Assembly: GCA_020160935.1 (NCBI GenBank)
Contig: JAIUPL010000025.1
Span: 17,501-81,500, forward strand
From: Bacteroidota bacterium
GTDB taxonomy: Bacteria; Bacteroidota; Bacteroidia; Chitinophagales; Saprospiraceae
Length of the DNA stretch: 64,000 bases
Direction: 5' to 3'
Part shown: positions 8,706-18,347 of the stretch, piece by piece
How the letters are laid out: every line of letters begins with the position of its first letter
Position numbering within the stretch: position 1 is the stretch's first letter
Notes under the pieces: model-generated
What the model saw: only the letters and a program-made list of their open reading frames with translations
The model's database searches: none
What the model was told of the DNA's origin: nothing
Program-made: the position numbers and the translations under genes

Positions 8706-9941
8706 TCAAACCTCCAGCGCCCGCCTCCGAATCTTCACCTGCAAAGCATTTTCCACCGGCTCATCTGACCACAACACCAGGTATCCGCCACCGCCCGCGC
8801 CACTCAGTTTCCAGCCCAGCGCCTGGTTGCGGTACTGGTCGATCATGCGGAAAATATCTGCATCGACCATATTGGGAAACATCGCGATTTGTGCTTCGAA
8901 GGATTGGCAGAAGTGCGCACCGAATGCAGCGGAGTCCATGCGCAAGGCCGCTTCCCAGCAGCCTTCGGCGGCTTCGGCGAGGGCGCGGGCGCCCGCTTCT
9001 GTAATGTGCGTATCGGCCAGCACGTCGTATTCCCAGGTGCGGGGGCCCAAGGTGACGAGGTACAGGTGTTGTTCAAGCCATTGCAACAAAGCCTCATCAT
9101 GTTCGCTGTCGATGCGTTCGGGCCAGTAAGAGCCATTGTAGTGCGAGCGGTTGAAGCCGGGAAACACAATGCCGATACTGTCTTGCGAGCCCGCCACTTC
9201 TTTCGTTCCCGGCGGGTTTTCGTAGGCAAACAGCAGGCGCGCCAGTTGTTCAGGATCGCCGGCAGGCAGGGCTGTTCGCCACAATTCGATGGCTTTTTTG
9301 CGCGTACTCGTGGCCATGCCACTGCGGAAATTGAAATCGTAGGTGGGCTCGATGCTCACGGTCAGCACGGGGCCGGGAAAGTGGCACGACACCCAGGGCT
9401 GGTCGAGCCAGCCGCCGGCCAGGTCGATCCGGAAAGGGATGGTGCATTCCACCCGCAAGGCAGTGGTGCTGCGGGCAGGGAGTGCTCCCGCCGGTTGTCG
9501 GCGCGATACCACGTACCGGATTCCGCGCTCCCGGCACAAAGCCTCTTTCGCAGGCGTATGGCCATCTTCGTTGACAAAAAAGACGTCGGGTGCGATCTCG
9601 TCCATCTCATTCAGGAAGTCGATGATGCCCACCCCACTGTTGACAGAGACGCTGTGCACACAGGAAAGCGCTTGTAACATAAACTGTCGTTCGTCCTGTG
9701 AATTCACCGGGTATCGCCCTTTCAGATGGTGTACATTTTCGTCGGAGCCGATGCACACGTACACATCGCCCAACTGGGCTGCTTCCTGCAAAAAGGCCAC
9801 ATGCCCGCTGTGCAGCAGGTCGAAGCAGCCGCTCACCATTACTTTGGGGCGCGGCGGGTTGTTTATTTGCTCTGGTTCCTTGTTCAGCATTTTCTTTTTG
9901 CGGTATTTTTCAGCCGCAAAGTCAGGAACAAAATTCTTCAT
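8706..9941 (-). CDS. Nucleotidyltransferase fused to GHMP-family kinase
   Basis: From the ATG at 9941 (MKNFVPDFAAEKY) the protein has 411 residues; an ATG at 9890 (MLNKEPEQ) is also plausible. Residues ~30-160 form a cytidylyl/adenylyltransferase domain with VSGCFDLLHSGHVAFLQEA (the HxGH nucleotide motif) and RYVVSRR. Residues ~175-400 resemble a GHMP kinase: IPFRIDLAGGWLDQP at the start and LSGAGGGGYLVLW near the end. Such pairs activate a sugar by phosphorylation and nucleotidyl transfer, as in heptose or fucose activation, so a nucleotide-sugar role is likely; the sugar is unknown. Both domains look intact. It is divergent from the membrane glycosyltransferase, so the two may share a promoter region and a pathway. 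Confidence 0.82.
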   Translation of the reverse strand: MKNFVPDFAAEKYRKKKMLNKEPEQINNPPRPKVMVSGCFDLLHSGHVAFLQEAAQLGDVYVCIGSDENVHHLKGRYPVNSQDERQFMLQALSCVHSVSVNSGVGIIDFLNEMDEIAPDVFFVNEDGHTPAKEALCRERGIRYVVSRRQPAGALPARSTTALRVECTIPFRIDLAGGWLDQPWVSCHFPGPVLTVSIEPTYDFNFRSGMATSTRKKAIELWRTALPAGDPEQLARLLFAYENPPGTKEVAGSQDSIGIVFPGFNRSHYNGSYWPERIDSEHDEALLQWLEQHLYLVTLGPRTWEYDVLADTHITEAGARALAEAAEGCWEAALRMDSAAFGAHFCQSFEAQIAMFPNMVDADIFRMIDQYRNQALGWKLSGAGGGGYLVLWSDEPVENALQVKIRRRALEV

Positions 9942-9990
9942 TCTCAACCTTTCCGTTCTGAAAAATATTTCCCCATCCCAATATTTACCA

Positions 9991-11584
<1,594 letters not shown>

Positions 11585-11589
11585 ACTTC

Positions 11590-13200
11590 ATGTTTCAAAT
11601 AAAAACCGACGTGCTCGTACTCGGCTCTGGCATAGCCGGCCTCACCTTCGCCATCAAAATGGCACGGCAATTCCCTGATCGTCAAATACTTGTGCTGACC
11701 AAAACCGTAGAAGGAGAGAGCAATACCCGTTATGCCCAAGGCGGGGTTGCGGCTGTGTGGGATGATGAAAAAGACAATTTTGAAAAACACGTAGCCGATA
11801 CGCTCGATGCGGGCGACGGTCTTTGCAAAGAGGATATTGTACGCATCGTCGTAGAAGAAGGCCCGGAGCGTGTGCGCGAAATCATTGAATGGGGCGCGCG
11901 TTTTGATAAGGAAAAAGGCAGCAATGAATACGACCTCGCCCGCGAAGGTGGGCACTCCGAGCACCGCATCCTGCACTACAAAGACCTGACGGGTTGGGAA
12001 ATGCAGCGCACCCTGATGGAATCCGCGGCCAAACTTCCCAATATCAAGGTACTGGAACATTATTTTGCACTCGACCTTATCACACAGCACCATCTGGGGC
12101 GAATGGTCATCCGCGTGACGCCGGACATCGAGTGTTATGGCTGCTACGCGCTGAACAAACAAAACGGAGAAATCGATACCATTCTCGCGCGCGCAACGGT
12201 GCTGTGTACCGGCGGTGGCGGCCAGGTGTACCGATCCACCACCAACCCCGTCATTGCCACCGGCGACGGCGTAGCGATGACCTACCGTGCTAAAGGACGG
12301 GTGGAAAACATGGAATTCATGCAGTTTCACCCCACCTCGTTGTACAATCCTGCCGGAGAAAACCCGTCATTTCTGGTGTCGGAAGCCGTGCGCGGGCATG
12401 GTGGTATCCTGAAAACCGCTGAAGGGGAGGAGTTTATGCAACATTACGATCCGCGCCTGTCGCTCGCGCCGCGCGACATAGTAGCCCGCGCCATCGACTC
12501 CGAAATGAAAAAACGAGGTACCGATTGTATGTACCTCGATTGCCGGCACCTCGACAAGGAAGACTTTGTGGCGCATTTTCCTACCATTTATGAAAAATGC
12601 GTGAGTATCGGCATCGATCCCATGCAACAAATGATCCCGGTCGTGCCAGCCTGCCATTACATGTGCGGCGGGATCATGGTGGATGAGTTTGGCCGTAGCA
12701 GCATTCACCGGCTTTATGCCGCAGGAGAATGCAGTAGCACGGGCCTGCACGGCGCCAATCGCCTTGCTTCCAATTCACTGCTGGAAGCGATGGTGTTTGC
12801 CCACCGCATTTTTCTCGATCTGAAGGATAAACTGACAGACTGGGATTTTCAGGAAAATGTACCCGACTGGAATGCCGAAGGAACTACTGATCCCAAGGAA
12901 ATGGTACTTATTACGCAAAGTATGAAAGAGTTGAAGGATATTATGTCCTACTATGTGGGCATCGTACGTTCCAATGTGCGCCTTCAACGCGCGTTGGATC
13001 GCCTTTTCCTGCTGTACCGCGAAACAGAAGATTTGTACAAAACGACTTCCATTTCACCTCAATTGATGGAATTGCGCAACCTCATCACCATCGCTTACCT
13101 CATCACGCGCTCGGCCACGCATCGGCACGAAAGCCGCGGGCTGCACTTTACGACGGATTATCCGGAGCAGTTGCCGTTTATTGAGCATTCGGTTTTATGA
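11590..13200 (+). CDS. nadB: L-aspartate oxidase
   Basis: 536 residues from the ATG at 11590 (MFQIKTDVLVLGSGIAG). The frame continues upstream through the ATTCATC repeat, but those residues (HHSSFIIHHSSF) are repeat translation, not protein. NadB oxidises L-aspartate to iminoaspartate with FAD, the first step of de novo NAD synthesis. FAD-binding motifs: VLGSGIAGLTFAIKMA at the N-terminus, SNTRYAQGGVAAVW, the active-site REGGHSEHRILH, and GECSSTGLHGANRLASNSL near residue 380. Length is as usual for the family. nadA and nadC are not in the window. The TGA stop is the first part of the next repeat. Fumarate reductase flavoproteins are related, but these motifs favour NadB. Confidence 0.93.
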   Translation: MFQIKTDVLVLGSGIAGLTFAIKMARQFPDRQILVLTKTVEGESNTRYAQGGVAAVWDDEKDNFEKHVADTLDAGDGLCKEDIVRIVVEEGPERVREIIEWGARFDKEKGSNEYDLAREGGHSEHRILHYKDLTGWEMQRTLMESAAKLPNIKVLEHYFALDLITQHHLGRMVIRVTPDIECYGCYALNKQNGEIDTILARATVLCTGGGGQVYRSTTNPVIATGDGVAMTYRAKGRVENMEFMQFHPTSLYNPAGENPSFLVSEAVRGHGGILKTAEGEEFMQHYDPRLSLAPRDIVARAIDSEMKKRGTDCMYLDCRHLDKEDFVAHFPTIYEKCVSIGIDPMQQMIPVVPACHYMCGGIMVDEFGRSSIHRLYAAGECSSTGLHGANRLASNSLLEAMVFAHRIFLDLKDKLTDWDFQENVPDWNAEGTTDPKEMVLITQSMKELKDIMSYYVGIVRSNVRLQRALDRLFLLYRETEDLYKTTSISPQLMELRNLITIAYLITRSATHRHESRGLHFTTDYPEQLPFIEHSVL

Positions 13201-13332
13201 GTCCTGAGTCGTAAGTCCTGAGTCCTGAGTCTGTAGAGTTGACCACGTTACTTTGGGATTTTATCAGTAGGTATGCCAAAGTAACGTGGTCAACTCTACA
13301 GACTCAGGACTCAGGACTTACGACTTAGGACT
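13200..13332. repeat. Family-A palindrome (AGTCCTG heptamers), nadB/purQ
   Basis: 57-bp arms (13200-13256 and 13276-13332) with one mismatch and a 19-base loop. Each arm is AGTCCTG-type heptamers followed by the core TGTAGAGTTGACCACGTTAC. It lies between convergent nadB and purQ and supplies the last residues and stop of purQ. The loop on the minus strand reads GGCATACCTACTGATAAAAT, a relative of the shared loop motif. Confidence 0.96.
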
Positions 13333-14025
13333 CAAGACTAGCAGCGACTCAAACAACCCCTTCCCATCCACATTTCCCAGCACATCTTCGCTGGCGCGTT
13401 CGGGGTGGGGCATCATGCCGAATACATTGCGGCGGGCGTTGCAGATACCTGCAATGTTGCGAGCGGCGCCATTGGGGTTGGATTCGGGTGTTACCCGGCC
13501 ATCTGGCGTGCAGTAGCGAAACAACACCTGATCATTGCGTTCCAGTTCGTCGAGCGTGGCCTCGTCGGCATAGTAACGGCCTTCGGCATGGGCGATAGGG
13601 ATTTTGAGCGCTGTGTGCAGATCCAGATCCGAGGTGATAGCAGAGTCGTTCGTAGTTGGGAGCAGCCAGACGTTGTCGCAGATAAACTGCAGGTTGGCAT
13701 TGCGTAGCAACACGCCCGGCAGCAGACCAGATTCGCACAAAATCTGGAAGCCATTGCAGATACCGAACACATAACCGCCTTCATCGGCAAATACTTTTAC
13801 GGCCTGCATGATCGGAGACAGATGGGCAATGGCCCCTGCCCGTACATAGTCGCCAAAAGAAAAGCCGCCAGGCAGCACCACACAGTCGCCAGGGCCAAAA
13901 CCTTCGGGCAGGCTGGTGTTTTTGTGCCATATTTTTACCACGTCTTGTCCCATGACATCTCCCAGAACATGTACCATATCGTCGTCGCAATTGGAGCCGG
14001 GAAAAACGATCACGCCAAATTTCAT
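13318..14025 (-). CDS. purQ: Phosphoribosylformylglycinamidine synthase, glutaminase subunit
   Basis: 235 residues. PurQ is the class I glutamine amidotransferase that feeds ammonia to PurL in step four of purine synthesis. Motifs: KFGVIVFPGSNCDDD at the N-terminus, VLPGGFSFGDYVRAGAIA (oxyanion region), GYVFGICNGFQIL with the nucleophilic Cys, and GMMPHPERA with the His/Glu of the triad. The final residues LVLSPKS and the TAA stop are encoded inside the palindrome's heptamers, so the last six or so residues are repeat-derived. It is a separate subunit here, as in Gram-positive bacteria and many Bacteroidota; purL and purS are not in the window. Confidence in identity is high. Confidence 0.95.
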   Translation of the reverse strand: MKFGVIVFPGSNCDDDMVHVLGDVMGQDVVKIWHKNTSLPEGFGPGDCVVLPGGFSFGDYVRAGAIAHLSPIMQAVKVFADEGGYVFGICNGFQILCESGLLPGVLLRNANLQFICDNVWLLPTTNDSAITSDLDLHTALKIPIAHAEGRYYADEATLDELERNDQVLFRYCTPDGRVTPESNPNGAARNIAGICNARRNVFGMMPHPERASEDVLGNVDGKGLFESLLVLSPKS

Positions 14026-14067
14026 TGGATATATATTTTTTTAGAACAATGATGCTTGTGAAGGTAT

Positions 14068-15132
14068 TCAGGGGAAAATCTGGATAAAAAACAAGGCGGC
14101 CAAAAGGGCCAGGTGCAGCACTTCTGCAATGAGTTTCCGGCGTATTCCGTGAAAGGAAAAAGCCAGGAAAATGCTGGCCGCTGCGGCAGGCAACAGAAAG
14201 TGCTCCCAGTGCCAATCTGCCCGAAACAGCACCAGCAAACCGCCCGTAAACAATACCCAGTACAAGGTTGTAATGGCCTTTTGTGTCTGTATCAGTTTGC
14301 GCTGGAAGTATTGACCCAACCCAAAAATAAATACAAAAAACAGGATCACCAGCAGGGCTGTTTTCAGTAGCATTTTATGGTCGATCGTGACATTAAAGCG
14401 GTACAATTGAAATATTCCGCCAAACTGTATGGCTCTAAATTCACTGCCCTGATCGGCCCATAAATACCATAGCCACGCCAAAAACAAAGGCGTAAATGCG
14501 CCAGTGAAAAACACCAGTTGCTCGCGTACCTGAAATGAACGCATCACCATAATACCGCTGTATGCAGCCAACAACAGCATCAATGCTGGCGGGTAGAACA
14601 AAGCCGCTACCGACATCCACAGGGCCGCATCGAAAACCAGCGGCGTTGCCTGCATGCTTTTGTATGATTTGAACACCTTGCGCAGGGATATGGGTACGAA
14701 TGTGGCGGCTACCAGTGGCGCTGAAATGAACAAAAACTCAGGTAAAATGCTGGTTACCAGCACATAAAATAAGCCCGGAAACCAGTTTCGGTCGCTCATG
14801 AGGCGAAATTCATCCACCAGCCAATTGACCATGAGTGCCTGCAAATACACCAGTACAGCCGCCGCCAGTGCCGAATAAAAAGGCGCATTTTCTGTCCATC
14901 CAAACCACGATTTGTACAACAGGCTGCCGTTTGCTGCCGGCCAGGGCATCACATGCACCCAGCCAAACAGTGCGGTGGCACGTGTCAGCACCACATACAG
15001 TGCAAGAAAAATGGCAGTAGAAACCCGGTTATTTCGGAAAATGGCAAGCACCATGAAAAAGGCCTGGAGCAAAAGGTATACGCCCCGATCAGCGGGTGCG
15101 AAGTTCGGGAAAAGTGTCGGAGTTTGGAGCAT
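14068..15132 (-). CDS. Polytopic membrane protein, DUF6427-like
   Basis: 354 residues with about nine to ten hydrophobic helices and short loops, for example VYLLLQAFFMVLAIF, FLALYVVLTRATALFGW and LLVILFFVFIFGLGQYF. There is no signal peptide beyond the first helix. Size, composition and position beside a purine gene recall a Bacteroidota-specific family that I remember as DUF6427; I cannot confirm this without a profile search. No catalytic motif is visible. It is read in the same direction as purQ, with about 40 bases between them, so co-transcription is likely. Function unknown. Confidence 0.75.
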   Translation of the reverse strand: MLQTPTLFPNFAPADRGVYLLLQAFFMVLAIFRNNRVSTAIFLALYVVLTRATALFGWVHVMPWPAANGSLLYKSWFGWTENAPFYSALAAAVLVYLQALMVNWLVDEFRLMSDRNWFPGLFYVLVTSILPEFLFISAPLVAATFVPISLRKVFKSYKSMQATPLVFDAALWMSVAALFYPPALMLLLAAYSGIMVMRSFQVREQLVFFTGAFTPLFLAWLWYLWADQGSEFRAIQFGGIFQLYRFNVTIDHKMLLKTALLVILFFVFIFGLGQYFQRKLIQTQKAITTLYWVLFTGGLLVLFRADWHWEHFLLPAAAASIFLAFSFHGIRRKLIAEVLHLALLAALFFIQIFP

Positions 15133-15140
15133 TGGAACTA

Positions 15141-15467
15141 CTATTTATCAGGTAATTCCCATTCATAAGCCCGTTCCACCTTGCAAATGCGGGTGTGATA
15201 GGCTGTGTACCACTGCTCGCGGCCTTGTTGCTGGGCTAGGAGGTGCTCGCTGTTCCGCTTCCAGTCGCGTATGGCTTCCAGACTTTCCCAGTAGGAGACG
15301 GTAATACCAAGACCGCTTCTGGCCGATTCGACACCTAGAAACCCGGGTTGTTCGGCTGCCAGTTCTACCATGCGGTCAGCCATATTTCCATATCCGGCTT
15401 CGACATCCGTGCGGAAGGAAGTGAAAATAACGGCGTAATAGGGTGGGGGAGGCGTTTTTGCTATCAT
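15141..15467 (-). CDS. Small antibiotic-biosynthesis-monooxygenase-fold protein
   Basis: 108 residues from the ATG at 15467 (MIAKTPPPPYYAVIFTSF); the frame runs a little further up but enters non-coding sequence. The pattern YYAVIFTSF...GYGNMADRMVELAAEQPGF...SYWESLEAIRDWKRNSEH fits the dimeric ferredoxin-like ABM/JEMB fold. Members range from heme-degrading and quinol monooxygenases to proteins of unknown role. The order Phe-Leu-Gly-Val-Glu-Ser followed by SYWESLEAI is typical of the uncharacterised branch. It ends 8 bases before the start of the membrane protein on the same strand and is likely its operon partner. Confidence 0.82.
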   Translation of the reverse strand: MIAKTPPPPYYAVIFTSFRTDVEAGYGNMADRMVELAAEQPGFLGVESARSGLGITVSYWESLEAIRDWKRNSEHLLAQQQGREQWYTAYHTRICKVERAYEWELPDK

Positions 15468-15485
15468 AGAGTAGTATGGATGTTT

Positions 15486-15750
15486 GGACGTTCGGCTTCG
15501 CCTCACTGAGGGGTTTGGGATTGGGCGGATAAAGCGGATAAAATGGATGTTTGTGTCCTGTCGGCCACTTGTTTGATGGATTCGTTTTTTGGTTAATACT
15601 TCAATGTTCGATATTTTTTGAATATCAAACGCCAGAATGATATCAAAAGTCAGATAAAATCAAAAAAGGTGGCCGACAGGACACAAACATCCATTTTATC
15701 CGCTTTATCCGCCCGATCCCAAATCCCCCGTGAGGCGAAGCCGAACGTCC
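15486..15750. repeat. Large palindrome with ~82-bp arms upstream of the ABM gene
   Basis: Left arm 15486-15568 and right arm 15669-15750 agree except for a few mismatches and one indel around CACTGAGGGG/CCCCCGTGAG. The loop is 100 bases. Arms contain GGCGGATAAAGCGGATAAAATGGAT, a roughly 9-bp word (GGATAAAGC/GGATAAAAT), plus GGACGTTCGGCTTCGCCTCA at the outer edge. It lies between two genes on the minus strand, so it can terminate the upstream cupin gene and also precedes the ABM gene. Confidence 0.93.
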
Positions 15751-15762
15751 CATCCCCAAAAA

Positions 15763-16611
15763 TCACATCGCTGCTTCCGCCCGGCGCTCCGCCATCCGTT
15801 CCTTCATTTTGCGCCAACTGGGCCCGATCAGGCGATTCATCCCTTTGTCCACTACATAATGTGTGGCGATATTGGCGATACCGCGCAGGCGAGCCGGCAC
15901 AGAGCCGAACGAACGCAGGCTGATGGAATACCCTCCGTCGGTGTATTCGATGTAGTGCCAGTAACCGGAAGGCATGAACAGCGATTCGCCAGGTTGCAGC
16001 ATGACCTCGAATCCTTTTGCCTTGGACAGCGCCGGGTATTTTTCGTAGTCGGGATTGTTGAGGTCTACATAACTGGCCACAGTAAAAGGATGGCGATACA
16101 GGTTGCGGCTCTGGTCGGGCGCGAACAACAGTACGCGTTTGCGGCCATGAATCTGATTCAAAAACACATGGCTCATATCGATGTCGTAGTGGAGCGCCAC
16201 CCGGGAGCCTTCACCGCCAAAAAACATAAACGGAAGTTCGTCCACAAATCCATCCATGATGGTTGGGATATGAAAATCCTGGCGCAATTCAGGCGCTACC
16301 TTAAAAATATTCCACAAGAAAATACGCAGGTCGTTTGGCCCCGATTCCAGAATTTCCAGGTATTCGCGGAAGGAGATGACCCGATCGGGTTCCATATATC
16401 CCTTGCCTGGTTTGGAGTAATTGTTGGAAACGACGGGTACGCGCAAGTGGCCGTATTTATCCTTGAAATGTTCGATGGTCCATCTTTCTCGGGCAGGCCA
16501 GGAAGCGGTAAGGTCGGTAAATACGACCGGTTTCATGGGGGTCAGGTACTCCTTGGTGAAGGTTTCTGGAGTAAGGCCGGTTCGGCGTTCAACAGGTTGA
16601 AATTCCAACAT
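15763..16611 (-). CDS. JmjC/cupin_8-type putative 2-oxoglutarate dioxygenase
   Basis: 282 residues, cytoplasmic. The cupin core carries ALHYDIDMSHVFLNQIHGRK, with the HxD iron ligands, and FMPSGYWHYIEY with the distal His ligand; GRKRVLLF supplies a Lys typical of 2-oxoglutarate binding. This is the JmjC-like cupin_8 family that hydroxylates proteins or small molecules using Fe(II), 2-oxoglutarate and oxygen. The target is unknown; ribosomal-protein hydroxylases and peptide hydroxylases belong to related groups. It stands alone between the large palindrome and a 235-base divergent gap to pepA. Confidence in fold is high, in reaction moderate. Confidence 0.87.
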   Translation of the reverse strand: MLEFQPVERRTGLTPETFTKEYLTPMKPVVFTDLTASWPARERWTIEHFKDKYGHLRVPVVSNNYSKPGKGYMEPDRVISFREYLEILESGPNDLRIFLWNIFKVAPELRQDFHIPTIMDGFVDELPFMFFGGEGSRVALHYDIDMSHVFLNQIHGRKRVLLFAPDQSRNLYRHPFTVASYVDLNNPDYEKYPALSKAKGFEVMLQPGESLFMPSGYWHYIEYTDGGYSISLRSFGSVPARLRGIANIATHYVVDKGMNRLIGPSWRKMKERMAERRAEAAM

Positions 16612-16847
16612 ACACTGTAATTTAGTGGTGAACGGAATGGATAGGCGCAGTTTTCGGCGGTAAATGTAAGTACGAAAACGCTTTTGAATTCTGATGGTTG
16701 GCTGCTTTTAAAAATCTTTTATCTTTTTGGGATATGATTATTCTGTTTAAATGCCTGTCTACCAAATATTTATACAAATGCTTGACGATGCCCGCATTAA
16801 ACCGTTCCTTTGCGGGCAATTCGAAAGCCCCCGTTTGAATAAATAAT

Positions 16848-18347
16848 ATGACAGTAATCATCTCCGATCAAAAAACGCCCGATGCACTGCTTGTCCCGCT
16901 GGTGCAGAACGACCGCCTGAATTCCTTGCTCGCAGACCTGGCCTTGCGCGTCGGTATGGACGCTGCAACCCTGCAACAGGATTTTCGCGCTGAATCCAAA
17001 GAAACCCTGATCCTCTATCCGAAAAACGGCGGCCCGGAAAAACGACTCTACCTGCTGGGGCTGGGTAAAAAATGCACTTTTGCCGACCTGCAAATGGCCC
17101 TTCGCGGGTTTAGCCATCGCACCAAATCGAAACTTCCGGCCCAACTGGGTGTCGACCTGCGCCATTTCCCCGCTTCGGAGGCGCCGCGACTGGCCGAAGC
17201 AACCCTCACCGGCTTGTCCATGGGACTGTACGACATCGGCCGTTTCCGCACGGGCACAGAAAAAACCATTCCTGCTTTCGGTTCCGAAACATCCGAACTG
17301 ACGGTATTGGTTCCGTCGGAATCCCTTCCTGCTGCGCTTCCAGTGGCCCGTCGTTCGGAGGTTTTTGCGGCTACCGCAAAAAAAATACTCGACCTGATGA
17401 ATGCGCCCGGCAACTTCAAAACGCCGCTGATGCTGGCCGATTGGGTGAAGCAACACGCCGTAGAACACGGCTTCGGTGTGCGTATGTTGCACGTGGATGC
17501 CATTGAAAAAGAAAGGCTCGGCGCACTGTATGCCGTAGGCAAAGGCAGCCCCAACCCGCCCGTATTGATATTGCTGGAATACGGCAACAAATCGGCCGAT
17601 ACTCCGGTGATCGGCCTCGTTGGCAAAGGTATCACCTTCGATACCGGAGGTATCAGCCTGAAACCCTCCGCCAATATGCACTACATGAAAAGCGACATGG
17701 GCGGCGCTGCTGCCGTGCTGGGCGCTTTCATGGTAGCCGCTCAACTGAAACTCCCGGTGCGACTCATCGGCGCCATCCCTGCTGCTGAAAATATGGTAGA
17801 CGGCGTGGCTGTAAAACCCGGTGATGTCATCACCACCTACGCCGGTAAAACAGTGGAAGTGACCGACACCGACGCGGAAGGCCGCCTGGTGCTGGCCGAC
17901 GCCCTGGCATACCTGCTGAAAGAAGAAACCCCTGAAGTATTGATCGATCTGGCTACGCTGACCGGCAGCATTATTCGCGCCATCGGAACGCAGGCCGGGG
18001 GATTGTTTACTTCCAACGACCAACTGGCGGCAGCACTCACAGCCAGTGGCGATGCCTGTGGCGAACGCCTGTGGCGCATGCCCATGTGGGAAGAATATGG
18101 CAGCGACCTGAAAAGCGATGTAGCGGATTTGCGCAACTACACGGGTAAACCCATGGCTGAAAGCATTTCCGCAGCCAAATTCCTCGAGCACTTTACATCG
18201 GCGCATCCGGCCTGGGCTCACCTCGATATTGCGGGTATGGCTTTTGCAGACAGCGAGTTTGCCCAAACCAAAAGCGCTACGGCGTATGGCGTACGGCTTC
18301 TGACGGAATTCATTGAACAATGGAAAAAGGCTGGTGACGCGCTATGA
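16848..18347 (+). CDS. pepA: Leucyl aminopeptidase, family M17
   Basis: 499 residues, standard length. An N-terminal macro-like domain (1-180) is followed by the M17 catalytic domain with VGKGITFDTGGISLKPS and TDTDAEGRLVLADAL holding the two-metal ligands and catalytic Arg. The usual signature NTDAEGRL reads DTDAEGRL here, a conservative change. The enzyme removes N-terminal residues from peptides as a cytosolic hexamer. Its stop overlaps the alkaline phosphatase start by four bases (ATGA at 18344-18347), so the two are translated together. Upstream, a small hairpin (CCCGCA...TGCGGG near 16790-16815) lies in the leader region. Confidence 0.95.
   Translation: MTVIISDQKTPDALLVPLVQNDRLNSLLADLALRVGMDAATLQQDFRAESKETLILYPKNGGPEKRLYLLGLGKKCTFADLQMALRGFSHRTKSKLPAQLGVDLRHFPASEAPRLAEATLTGLSMGLYDIGRFRTGTEKTIPAFGSETSELTVLVPSESLPAALPVARRSEVFAATAKKILDLMNAPGNFKTPLMLADWVKQHAVEHGFGVRMLHVDAIEKERLGALYAVGKGSPNPPVLILLEYGNKSADTPVIGLVGKGITFDTGGISLKPSANMHYMKSDMGGAAAVLGAFMVAAQLKLPVRLIGAIPAAENMVDGVAVKPGDVITTYAGKTVEVTDTDAEGRLVLADALAYLLKEETPEVLIDLATLTGSIIRAIGTQAGGLFTSNDQLAAALTASGDACGERLWRMPMWEEYGSDLKSDVADLRNYTGKPMAESISAAKFLEHFTSAHPAWAHLDIAGMAFADSEFAQTKSATAYGVRLLTEFIEQWKKAGDAL

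Noticed and set aside
9343-9990. Upstream extension of the GT39-like frame
   Set aside because: Overlaps the nucleotidyltransferase/GHMP gene on the other strand and reads as non-protein sequence until the first membrane helix.
16622-16861. 79-codon frame on the minus strand between cupin and pepA
   Set aside because: No signal, no recognisable motif, low-complexity non-coding base composition.
16797-18320. Long open frame opposite pepA
   Set aside because: Shadow of a complete M17 aminopeptidase.
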